Source: Mesorhizobium sp. Root102
GTDB lineage: Bacteria; Pseudomonadota; Alphaproteobacteria; Rhizobiales; Rhizobiaceae
Reading direction: 5' to 3'
NCBI RefSeq assembly: GCF_001425625.1
Contig: NZ_LMCP01000045.1
Coordinates: 255,263 to 319,262 of the forward strand
Length of the DNA stretch: 64,000 nt
Shown one piece after another: positions 17,627-24,575 of this stretch. Each line of letters starts with the position of its first letter. The first letter of the stretch is position 1. Below the pieces are notes generated by a model. That model was not told the DNA's origin. It worked only from the letters and a program-made list of their open reading frames with translations, and made no database searches. The translations under genes and the position numbers were made by a program.

Positions 17627-17807
17627 CTACCCGCTAGGCGCTTCGCGCCGACCTCCCCATCGAGGGGGGGTAGGACGCCGTGCTTTACCTTCAGTCGGAC
17701 CGTTCCAAACGGCTGTCGGGCTTCGCGGACCACGCTGGGAAATGGCGAATTGCGGCGACCTTCTACCTCCCCTTGATGGGGAGGTCGGCGCGCAGCGCCG
17801 GGTAGGG
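17627..17807. repeat. inverted pair of a dispersed intergenic repeat
   Basis: The 239-base gap holds two oppositely oriented copies of one repeat. The left arm (17627-17673) contains CGCGCCGACCTCCCCATCGA and the right arm (17763-17807) contains GATGGGGAGGTCGGCGCG. They flank about 90 bases without coding signal. A related single copy lies at 25863-25911. The pair could fold into a long hairpin at the 3' ends of the converging phosphodiesterase and aldo/keto reductase transcripts. Confidence 0.8.
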
Positions 17808-17845
17808 TGATAGCCGAACCCTAACAGGCAGCCCGTGCCGCGCCC

Positions 17846-18718
17846 TCAAGCGGCCATCGCCACCCAATCCAACTCCCCGAGCACATCGTCCGAAAGCTCG
17901 AGTTCTGCCGCAGCGAGGTTCTCCCGCAAATGTCCGACCGACGATGTGCCGGGGATCAGCAGGATGTTGGGCGCGCGGCGCAGCAGCCAGGCGAGCGCGA
18001 CCTGCATGGGTGTGGCGCCGAGGCGCGCCGCGACTTTCGACAGGGTGGAAGATTGCAGTGGATTGAAGCCGCCGAGCGGGAAGAACGGCACATAGGCGAT
18101 GCCGTCGCGGGCGAGATCGTCGATCAGGGCGTCGTCGCCGCGATGCGCCAGATTGTACTGGTTCTGCACGCAGACGATCTCGGTGATCCCACGTCCTTGC
18201 GCGATCTGCGCCGACGTCACGTTGCTCAGACCGACGTGCCTGACCAGACCTTTTTGCTGAAGCCCGGCCAGCACGGTGAGCGGCGCTTCGATCGATCCTT
18301 CGGCTGGACCATGGGTATCGAACATGATGCGCAAATTGACCACATCGAGCACCTCGAGCCCGAGATTGCTTAGATTGTCGTGCACCGCCTGGGTCAGCGC
18401 TTCGGGAGAAAAGGCCGGTAGCCACGATCCATCCGTGCCGCGGCGGGCGCCGATCTTGGTGACGATGACGAGATCGTCCTTGTAGGGCACCAGCGCCTCG
18501 CGGATCAGCCGGTTGGTGAAGTGCGGACCGTAAAAGTCGCTGGTATCGATGTGGTCGATCCCCTGCGCAACGGCCTCGCGCAGGACGGCCAATGCCACGT
18601 CATGGTCCCTGGGCGGCCCGAACACGCCGGGTCCGGCGAGCTGCATGGCGCCGTAGCCGAGCCGCTTCACGGTATGGCTGCCAAGGGTGAAGGTGCCGGC
18701 TTGTTGGATATTGGACAT
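17846..18718 (-). CDS. aldo/keto reductase
   Basis: The 290-residue cytoplasmic protein fits the NADPH-dependent aldo/keto reductase fold (beta/alpha barrel). Catalytic residues are visible: aspartate and tyrosine in HIDTSDFYGPH near residue 52 and lysine in IVTKIGARR near 83. Where most family members have a histidine (xxxH), this protein reads VVNLRIMFDTHG, so that histidine is missing or shifted. GLSNVTSAQI and the C-terminal LLRRAPNILLIPGTSSVGHL are cofactor-binding signatures. The ATG at 18718 has AAAGGAG 7 bases upstream; a longer frame reaches 19138 but overlaps the regulator. It is divergent from a LysR gene, which probably controls it. Substrate unknown. Confidence 0.9.
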   Translation of the reverse strand: MSNIQQAGTFTLGSHTVKRLGYGAMQLAGPGVFGPPRDHDVALAVLREAVAQGIDHIDTSDFYGPHFTNRLIREALVPYKDDLVIVTKIGARRGTDGSWLPAFSPEALTQAVHDNLSNLGLEVLDVVNLRIMFDTHGPAEGSIEAPLTVLAGLQQKGLVRHVGLSNVTSAQIAQGRGITEIVCVQNQYNLAHRGDDALIDDLARDGIAYVPFFPLGGFNPLQSSTLSKVAARLGATPMQVALAWLLRRAPNILLIPGTSSVGHLRENLAAAELELSDDVLGELDWVAMAA

Positions 18719-18809
18719 GATTGATCTCCTTTGAGGAGCCAGAGATAGGCGCTGCCCAACTTCGTGATAATCCGGTACAATCCACACAGGCCGTGCGGAA
18801 TAGCGAACA

Positions 18810-19715
18810 ATGATGGACCTCAGTGACCTGAACGCTTTCGTGGCGGTGGCGCGCGCCGGCGGCTTTCGCGATGGCGCGCGTGCGAGCGGCGGCAGCGCCT
18901 CCGGCTTGAGCGAGGCGGTGCGTCGCCTGGAGGCACAGCTCGGTGTCAGGCTGTTCAACCGCACGACGCGCAGCGTCGTCCCGACCGAGGCAGGCCTCAG
19001 CCTTCTGGAGCGGCTCGGCCCGGCGCTGTCGGAGGTGGAGGCGGCGCTGGATGTGGTGAACGGCTTCCGCGACAGGCCGGCGGGCTCATTGCGTCTCAAT
19101 GTGCCGGTCAGCGCTGCGCGGCTGATATTGCCCGACATCGTCCCGGGTTTCCTCGCCGCCTATCCCGGTATCCGGCTGGAGGTGATCGCCGACGAGAACT
19201 TTGTCGATGTGCTGGCAGCCGGCTGCGACGCCGGCATCCGCTATGACGAGCGGCTGGAACAAGACATGATCGCGGTGCCGATCGGACCGCGCGTGCAGCA
19301 TTTCGCCACAGCCGCCAGCCCTGCCTATCTCGATCGCCATGGGCGGCCGCAACACCCAAGCGACCTGCTTGGCCACTCCTGCGTGCGCGGGCGCTTTGCC
19401 AGCGGTGCGATGCTGCCTTGGGAATTCGAGCGTGACGGCGAGGTGGTGCGGGTCGATCCGACGGGGCCATTGATCGTGCGGATCGGCGGGGCAACCGATC
19501 TTGCCGTCGACGCTGCCATCGCCGGCACCGGCATCATCGGCCTCTTCGAGGGCTGGCTTCGTCCTTACTTCGACAGCGGCGCTCTTGAGCCGGTGCTCGA
19601 ACCGTGGTGGCCGAGTTTTCCCGGGCCGTTCCTCTATTATCCCGGCCGGCGCCTGGTGCCAGCGCCGCTGCGAGCGTTCATTGATTATATCAAGCAATCG
19701 GCGGCTCACGCCTGA
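18810..19715 (+). CDS. LysR family transcriptional regulator
   Basis: The 301-residue protein has an N-terminal winged helix-turn-helix (LNAFVAVARAGGFRDGARAS to RLFNRTTRSVVPTEAGL, residues 5-60) and a LysR substrate-binding domain beginning PAGSLRLNVPVSAARLILPD near residue 90. Members of this type often control a divergent oxidoreductase gene. Here the aldo/keto reductase starts 92 bases away on the other strand, so the shared gap 18719-18809 should hold the operator. I found no clear T-N11-A palindrome by eye. The frame starts with two ATG codons; either may be used. Confidence 0.92.
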   Translation: MMDLSDLNAFVAVARAGGFRDGARASGGSASGLSEAVRRLEAQLGVRLFNRTTRSVVPTEAGLSLLERLGPALSEVEAALDVVNGFRDRPAGSLRLNVPVSAARLILPDIVPGFLAAYPGIRLEVIADENFVDVLAAGCDAGIRYDERLEQDMIAVPIGPRVQHFATAASPAYLDRHGRPQHPSDLLGHSCVRGRFASGAMLPWEFERDGEVVRVDPTGPLIVRIGGATDLAVDAAIAGTGIIGLFEGWLRPYFDSGALEPVLEPWWPSFPGPFLYYPGRRLVPAPLRAFIDYIKQSAAHA

Positions 19716-19764
19716 AATCATACGAGTGAACAGCGCCGGGTGGTGTGACTGCCGAGCCCCAAAA

Positions 19765-19794
19765 GCAAAAAAGGCCGCCCGGAGGCAGCCTTTT
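19765..19794 (-). terminator. Rho-independent terminator of the rplM-rpsI operon
   Basis: On the minus strand AAAGGCTGCC and GGGCGGCCTTT form a G+C-rich hairpin directly followed by TTTTTT. It lies 25 bases after the rpsI stop codon, the expected operon end. Confidence 0.85.
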
Positions 19795-19818
19795 CGATTG
19801 TCTGAGGTTGCGGAGCGC

Positions 19819-20301
19819 TTAGCGCTTCGAGAACTGGAACGAACGACGGGCCTTCGCCTTGCCGTACTTCTTGCGCTCGACGACGCGGCTGTCGCGGGTC
19901 AGGAAGCCACCCTTCTTGAGCACGGCGCGCAGCGTCGGCTCGTAGTAGGTCAGCGCCTTGGAGATGCCGTGACGCACGGCGCCGGCCTGGCCGGAGAGAC
20001 CGCCACCGACGACGGTCGCGATGATGTCGTACTGGCCGGCGCGGTTGGAGGCGATGATCGGCTGGTTGAGAATCATCTGCAGGACCGGACGCGCGAAATA
20101 GGTCGCGAATTCCTTGTCGTTGACGATGATCTTGCCGGAACCCGGCTTCACCCAGACGCGCGCAATGGCGTTCTTGCGCTTGCCGGTGGCATAGGCGCGG
20201 CCCGACTTGTCGAGCTTCTGGACGTGGACGGGGGCTGCCGGCTGCGTGTTGGTGTTGCCCGTGGCGGCGCCCAGTTCTGCGAGCGAGGAAAGCTCAGCCA
20301 T
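19819..20301 (-). CDS. rpsI: 30S ribosomal protein S9
   Basis: The 160-residue protein ends in the hallmark S9 tail KARRSFQFSKR, whose basic end reaches the ribosomal P site. The family core is present: GRAYATGKRKNAIARVWVKP near residue 33, VVGGGLSGQAGAVRHGISKA near 96 and DSRVVERKKYGKAKARR at the end. A short alphaproteobacterial N-terminal extension rich in alanine and glutamine precedes the core. It starts one base after the rplM stop, so the two are made from one transcript in the conserved L13-S9 order. Confidence 0.98.
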   Translation of the reverse strand: MAELSSLAELGAATGNTNTQPAAPVHVQKLDKSGRAYATGKRKNAIARVWVKPGSGKIIVNDKEFATYFARPVLQMILNQPIIASNRAGQYDIIATVVGGGLSGQAGAVRHGISKALTYYEPTLRAVLKKGGFLTRDSRVVERKKYGKAKARRSFQFSKR

Positions 20302-20302
20302 C

Positions 20303-20767
20303 TTATGCGACCTTCTTGTTCTTGGCGTTCAGCTTGGCCACGTCGAGTACAACGGGCTGCTGGGCGACATGGGGATGCTCGGCGCCTGCATAGACGCGCA
20401 GGTTCTTCATCTGGCGACGGCCGAGCGGGCCACGCGGGACCATGCGCTCAACGGCCTTCTCGACGACACGCTCGGGGAAACGACCCTCGAGCAACTGGCG
20501 CGCGGTGCGCTCCTTGATGCCGCCTGGGTGGCCGGTGTGCCAGTAATACACCTTGTCGGTGAACTTCTTGCCGGTGAACACCACCTTGTCGGCATTGATG
20601 ACGATGACGTTGTCGCCGTCGTCGACATGCGGGGTGAAGGTCGGCTTGTGCTTGCCGCGAAGATGATTGGCGATGACAGTGGCGAGACGGCCGACGACGA
20701 GACCCTCGGCGTCGATCAGGATCCACTTCTTCACCACATCCGCAGGCTTCTGCGAAAAGGTTGTCAT
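20303..20767 (-). CDS. rplM: 50S ribosomal protein L13
   Basis: The 154-residue protein matches L13 along its length: WILIDAEGLVVGRLATVIAN near residue 15, YWHTGHPGGIKERTARQLLE near 75, and AVERMVPRGPLGRRQMKNLR near 105, followed by YAGAEHPHVAQQP. It binds domain II/VI of 23S rRNA early in 50S assembly. It is first in the rplM-rpsI operon; the leader 20768-20852 should hold the promoter, which I could not pin down. Confidence 0.98.
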   Translation of the reverse strand: MTTFSQKPADVVKKWILIDAEGLVVGRLATVIANHLRGKHKPTFTPHVDDGDNVIVINADKVVFTGKKFTDKVYYWHTGHPGGIKERTARQLLEGRFPERVVEKAVERMVPRGPLGRRQMKNLRVYAGAEHPHVAQQPVVLDVAKLNAKNKKVA

Positions 20768-20852
20768 GTTTTCTGCTCTCGGTTCTGACCTTCACGAGCG
20801 AAGGCGTTTCTTGTTGCTTGGATTGGCGAAAAGCGCTTGCCCGCCGCCAATA

Positions 20853-20878
20853 ACAAAACGGCGGCCTTTGCGGGCCGC
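20853..20878 (-). terminator. terminator between the hicB remnant and rplM
   Basis: On the minus strand GCGGCC and GGCCGC form a hairpin around CGCAAA, followed by CGTTTTGTT. It would end the transcript of the thioesterase and hicB remnant before the ribosomal protein operon. The AT-rich bases 20930-20990 between them show no gene. Confidence 0.55.
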
Positions 20879-20989
20879 TGCTTCGTGAGGGGCTTATAGG
20901 CGAGGGTGAGGGCGCGCGTCAAGGTGGATAAAAAAGCAAATATATGAAAAAATCAAACGGAAACAATACTTTAAATAAAAGGTATTATT

Positions 20990-21273
20990 TTACCGCATCG
21001 ATCTGGCGTGCCGCAGGCCAGTTCGGTCCGGCACCAGGACCAAATAGCTTCCTTTGGCGAGCGCTGTCCGTATATCGGGGAGTGCGACAATCTCTTCGCG
21101 GCCAGACGGCTCCGGGAGGGCATATCGTCCGCCCACAATTGTAATGCTTTAACTGCATTCGGTACGATGTCTTCCGCCCCGTCCGCAGCTGAAAAGCAAC
21201 CGGGGATGTCCGGAAAGCGGATACCGAACGCGCTGTCGGGATCTTTTTCGATCAAAGCGAGATAGTTCTTCAT
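20990..21273 (-). pseudogene. frameshifted HicB-like antitoxin remnant
   Basis: The start MKNYLALIEKDPDSAFGIRF and FPDIPGCFSAADGAEDIVPN are typical of the HicB partial RNase-H-like domain, with AAGGAA before the ATG at 21273. After LQLWADDMP the frame goes wrong. In the neighbouring frame the expected sequence continues (LPEPSGREEIVALPDIR, then GSYLVLVP) and stops at 20990, without the usual C-terminal DNA-binding part. The shift lies near 21113-21120. Left unshifted, the frame gives an unrelated tail ending at 20971. No HicA gene is adjacent. It lies 10 bases after the thioesterase gene. Probably a dead orphan antitoxin. Confidence 0.75.
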
Positions 21274-21283
21274 TGCGGTTTCC

Positions 21284-21730
21284 TTACCGCTTTGGTGGGA
21301 TCGAATAGGTGCCAGTGGCGTGCGCCACCGTGTGTCCGTCCGGGCCGGCGACGATGTCGATGTCGAACACCATCAGGCTCTTTCCCAGCTTCAGGATGCG
21401 GCAATGGCCGTCGATCGGTCCGGCCTCGGCCTTGCGCACGAAGTTGATATCGAGGTTGACGGTAACGGAAAGCGCATCCGGCCCGGCATGTGACAGCACA
21501 CAGACATAGCCGCCGATGTCGGCCAGAGTGAACAGCGAGGGGCCGGATACGGTGCCGCCGGGACGCAGGTGCCGCTCGCCGGCATTGAGCCGCACGGTGC
21601 AGCCGCCAGGGAACACGTCGATCGCCTCGAAATATTTGAACTGCTCGTTGAGCTGCGGATAGACGGTTTCCATCAGCGCATTGACTTGTTGCGCGGTCAG
21701 CACCGGCTTCAGGTTGTTCTGGGCGGGCAT
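21284..21730 (-). CDS. PaaI-family hotdog-fold thioesterase
   Basis: The 148-residue protein has the hotdog thioesterase signature HLRPGGTVSGPSLFTLADIG near residue 58, with the aspartate of the active helix, followed by strands ALSVTVNLDINFVRKAEAG and GHCRILKLGKSLMVFDIDIV. Such enzymes hydrolyse acyl-CoA thioesters. The start at 21730 (MPAQNNLKPV) follows GAGAGAC; a longer frame reaches 21805. It is cotranscribed with the hicB remnant and divergent from the crotonase-family gene, which may share acyl-CoA substrates. Confidence 0.88.
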   Translation of the reverse strand: MPAQNNLKPVLTAQQVNALMETVYPQLNEQFKYFEAIDVFPGGCTVRLNAGERHLRPGGTVSGPSLFTLADIGGYVCVLSHAGPDALSVTVNLDINFVRKAEAGPIDGHCRILKLGKSLMVFDIDIVAGPDGHTVAHATGTYSIPPKR

Positions 21731-21882
21731 GTCGGTCTCTCGTTTTTGTGCGTAGCTGCATGGGCGCGGCGCGGCATTTCTGGCAACCTTCGTCGCCTGG
21801 CGCAAGCGATGGGGTGTTGGATGAAACCCGATCCGATATTAGATAGTCTGCCAGCCCCGAGCGGAATCGCGGAGACCTATCC

Positions 21883-22704
21883 ATGGCCGAAATCCTTGCC
21901 ATCAAGCCTGCCGCCGTTGACGGTCCGGTTGTCGCACAACTGGACAAGGGCGTGCTGCGCCTCACGCTCGCCAATCCGCCCGCCAACGCCTTGTCGCTGG
22001 CGGTGATGGCGGCGCTGACGGCGGAACTCGAGCGCGCCAGGGCGAATAAAGCCGTTCGCGTCATCGTTCTCGCGGCAGCGGGCAAGGTGTTCTGCGCCGG
22101 CCATGATCTCAAGGAAATGACCGCGCGCCGCGCCGATGCCGATCATGGCAGGGCCTTCTTCGCAGAGACGTTTGCGGCTTGTGCCACGCTGATGCAGGCG
22201 ATCGTGCGTCATCCCTTGCCGGTGATCGCGGAAGTCGACGGCCTCGCCACCGCCGCCGGGCTGCAACTGGTCGCCAGTTGCGATCTGGCGATCGCCTCGC
22301 ACGAGGCGACCTTCTGCACGCCGGGCGTCAACATCGGCCTGTTCTGCTCGACGCCGATGGTGGCGCTGTCGCGCAACGTCTCGCGCAAGCATGCGATGGA
22401 GATGCTGTTGACCGGCGAGACGATCGACGCGGCGACCGCCAAGGAGTTCGGCCTGGTCAACCGCGTCGTGCCGCGCGAGTACCTGAATCAGATTGTCACC
22501 AAATACGCACAAACCATTGCTTCCAAATCATCTTTGGTGATCAAGACTGGCAAGGAAGCCTTTTACGCGCAGGCCGAAATGGGGCTGGCGGACGCCTATG
22601 CCTATACCGGCCGCATCATGGTCGAGAACATGCTGGCACGCGACGCGGAGGAAGGCATTGGCGCCTTCATCGGCAAGCGCAAGCCGGAATGGACGGACGA
22701 GTAA
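21883..22704 (+). CDS. enoyl-CoA hydratase/isomerase family protein lacking both catalytic glutamates
   Basis: The 273-residue crotonase-fold protein has the CoA-binding loop AGKVFCAGHDLKEM near residue 65, the oxyanion-hole segment GLATAAGLQLVASCDLAIAS near 118, and a C-terminal EGIGAFIGKRKPEW, as in the ECHDC3 type. In classical hydratases one catalytic glutamate sits in GGGCEL and the other in FGxPE. Here the aligned positions read AGLQL and TPGVN, so both glutamates are absent. Simple double-bond hydration is therefore unlikely; hydrolase, isomerase or binding roles remain open. It leads a compact operon with the next three genes. Confidence 0.88.
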   Translation: MAEILAIKPAAVDGPVVAQLDKGVLRLTLANPPANALSLAVMAALTAELERARANKAVRVIVLAAAGKVFCAGHDLKEMTARRADADHGRAFFAETFAACATLMQAIVRHPLPVIAEVDGLATAAGLQLVASCDLAIASHEATFCTPGVNIGLFCSTPMVALSRNVSRKHAMEMLLTGETIDAATAKEFGLVNRVVPREYLNQIVTKYAQTIASKSSLVIKTGKEAFYAQAEMGLADAYAYTGRIMVENMLARDAEEGIGAFIGKRKPEWTDE

Positions 22705-22706
22705 TC

Positions 22707-23129
22707 GTGGAACCGCGCATCTCCATCATCACGGTCGCCACAGATGATCTCGATCGCGCGGTGCGTTTCTACGAGGCGATGGGCCTGAAACGGCATGCCG
22801 GGATCACTGATGGTGTCGCCTTCTTCCAGATGGGCGGCGTCATTCTCGGCCTGTTCCCACGCGTCAGCGCCGAGGAGGATTCCGGCATTGCCTTCGCCGG
22901 GGCGCCGTCGGCCGTCTACCTCGCCTACAACACCCGTTCAGACGCCGAGGTCGACGAGGTGCTCGCCATGGCGGAAAAAGCCGGCGGCCGCATCGTCAAG
23001 CCGGCCGGCCGTGCCTTCTGGGGCGGCTGGTACGGCTATTTCGCCGACGCGGACGGGCATGTCTGGGAAGTCGCGCACAATCCGGCCTTTCCGATCGCGG
23101 AAGACGGCACGATTTCGCTGCCTGGCTGA
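22707..23129 (+). CDS. VOC family protein (glyoxalase/dioxygenase fold)
   Basis: The 140-residue protein starts at GTG, two bases after the crotonase stop. A single vicinal-oxygen-chelate domain is visible: ITVATDDLDRAVRFYEAMGL at the N-terminus, FFQMGGVILGLFPR in the middle, and GGWYGYFADADGHVWEVAHN near residue 108. The metal-binding pattern looks partial, with the last glutamate (WEVAHN) present but no obvious N-terminal histidine. Substrate is unknown. Its stop overlaps the ATG of the next gene (TGATG). Confidence 0.88.
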   Translation: MEPRISIITVATDDLDRAVRFYEAMGLKRHAGITDGVAFFQMGGVILGLFPRVSAEEDSGIAFAGAPSAVYLAYNTRSDAEVDEVLAMAEKAGGRIVKPAGRAFWGGWYGYFADADGHVWEVAHNPAFPIAEDGTISLPG

Positions 23130-23911
23130 TGGCCCATCGCAAGCAGCTGACGCGGCTCAAAGCTCCCTATCTCAAGCGCATCCTCCTCGACCCGGCGCGG
23201 GTCGAGGATTGGGAAAAATATCCCTGGAACCTGCCGCTGTTTCACGGCCACGACTTCGAACTCGAATTCACCACGCCAATCACAATCATTGTCGGCGAGA
23301 ACGGCACCGGCAAATCGACGCTGCTCGAGGCCATCGGCGCACTGGCAGGCTACGACGAAGCCGGCGGCGGCAAGGGCTACCGGCCGGTCGATCATACCAG
23401 CGCCATCGACAAGAGTGGTGCCACATTGGCAAACACCTTCCGTGGCCACTGGCTGCCGAAAGTCACCGCCGGCTGGCTCTTTCGCGCCGAATCCTTCTAC
23501 TCCGTGGCTCGCTATCTCGATCAGGTGGCGCTGGAAGATCCCTTCAGGCCGCCGCCGCCGGATTTCCTGTCCTGGTCGCATGGCGAGGGTTTTATCCGCT
23601 TTTTCGAGGAGCGCTGCCGCAGGCAAGGCATCTACATCCTCGACGAGCCTGAGAGCGCGCTGTCTCCGTCGCGCCAGATCGAACTGCTCAAGATGCTGCG
23701 GCGCATGGACCAGTCGGGCACCGCGCAAGTGATCATGGCGACGCATTCGCCGCTGCTGATGGCTTGTCCTGGAGCGCGGCTGAACCGCATCAGCCGGTTC
23801 GGACTCGCGCCCGCGGACTTTCGTGATACGGCCCACTTCCGCATGTTGCGCGATTTCAGCAATGACCCGGATGGTTTTCTCGCCGAGGCGTTGTATGAGG
23901 ACGAGGCATGA
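23129..23911 (+). CDS. AAA family ATPase, RecF/ABC-like, stand-alone
   Basis: The 260-residue protein has a Walker A loop VGENGTGKSTLLEAIG near residue 53 and a Walker B-like YILDEPESALSPSRQIELL near 168, followed by an H-loop ATHSPLLM near 205. This is the single-domain ABC/SMC-like ATPase layout with no transporter or coiled-coil arm. A segment of about 90 residues between the boxes (including FRAESFYSVARYLDQV) is family specific. The role is unknown; such small ATPases are conserved in many proteobacteria. It overlaps both neighbours by one and four bases, so translation is coupled. Confidence 0.85.
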   Translation: MAHRKQLTRLKAPYLKRILLDPARVEDWEKYPWNLPLFHGHDFELEFTTPITIIVGENGTGKSTLLEAIGALAGYDEAGGGKGYRPVDHTSAIDKSGATLANTFRGHWLPKVTAGWLFRAESFYSVARYLDQVALEDPFRPPPPDFLSWSHGEGFIRFFEERCRRQGIYILDEPESALSPSRQIELLKMLRRMDQSGTAQVIMATHSPLLMACPGARLNRISRFGLAPADFRDTAHFRMLRDFSNDPDGFLAEALYEDEA

Positions 23912-24429
23912 ACCACGATAGTTACGACAACAGCTACATTGCCGGCATCCTCAATTCGGTGAAGACCGTCGCCATGGTCGGCGCATCCGCCAACGATGTG
24001 CGACCGAGTTATTTCGTGCTGAAATATCTGCTGGCCAAGGGCTTTTCGGTGTTTCCGATCAATCCCGGCCAGGCCGGCAAGGAAATCCTCGGCCGAATGA
24101 CCTATGCCAGGCTGGCCGATATTCCAGAGCCGATCGACATGGTCGACATTTTTCGCGCGCCAGCGGCTGTGCCTGGCATCGTCGACGAGGCGTTGCGGCT
24201 CGACCCCTTGCCGAAAGTCATCTGGATGCAGCTTGGCGTGCGCCATGACGAGGCAGCCGCGCGCGCCGAGGCCGCCGGCATCAAGGTGGTGATGAACCGC
24301 TGCCCCAAGATCGAATATGGCAAACTGTCCGGCGAGATCGGCTGGACCGGCGTCAACTCCGGTGTGCTGTCGTCGAAGAAGCCGCTGATGCGGTCGGGAT
24401 TCCAGAGTTTCGGCGTCCGCCAGAAATAG
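23908..24429 (+). CDS. CoA-binding domain protein (YccU-like)
   Basis: The 173-residue protein is a single Rossmann-like CoA-binding domain of the succinyl-CoA synthetase alpha-subunit type. VKTVAMVGASANDVRPSYFV near residue 18 is the nucleotide loop, FSVFPINPGQAGKEILG follows, and VIWMQLGVRHDEAA near 105 and VVMNRCPKIEYGKL complete the fold. It carries no catalytic histidine phosphorylation loop, as usual for the stand-alone family. It starts at an ATGA overlap with the ATPase gene and ends the operon. Function unknown. Confidence 0.9.
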   Translation: MNHDSYDNSYIAGILNSVKTVAMVGASANDVRPSYFVLKYLLAKGFSVFPINPGQAGKEILGRMTYARLADIPEPIDMVDIFRAPAAVPGIVDEALRLDPLPKVIWMQLGVRHDEAAARAEAAGIKVVMNRCPKIEYGKLSGEIGWTGVNSGVLSSKKPLMRSGFQSFGVRQK

Positions 24430-24575
24430 AAGCAAAATTATTCCTTAGGTCAGCTCATTTTCTCAGGCCTCGGCCGCAGATGGTTCGCCAAAGGGCATTT
24501 TCTTCTTTGCATTCGCGCTCAGGCTTCGCCAAGAATGCCCGGCGATTTCAAGAGTTTCAAAAGGGAGGTTTTTCA

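Noticed and set aside
24430..24575. Possible SAM-II riboswitch before the O-acetylhomoserine sulfhydrylase gene
   Set aside because: SAM-II is frequent before methionine genes of alphaproteobacteria, but I find no GCTAAAAA-type pseudoknot end or matching stem here. Only a loose GGGCATT/AATGCCC pairing is visible. A covariance-model search would decide.
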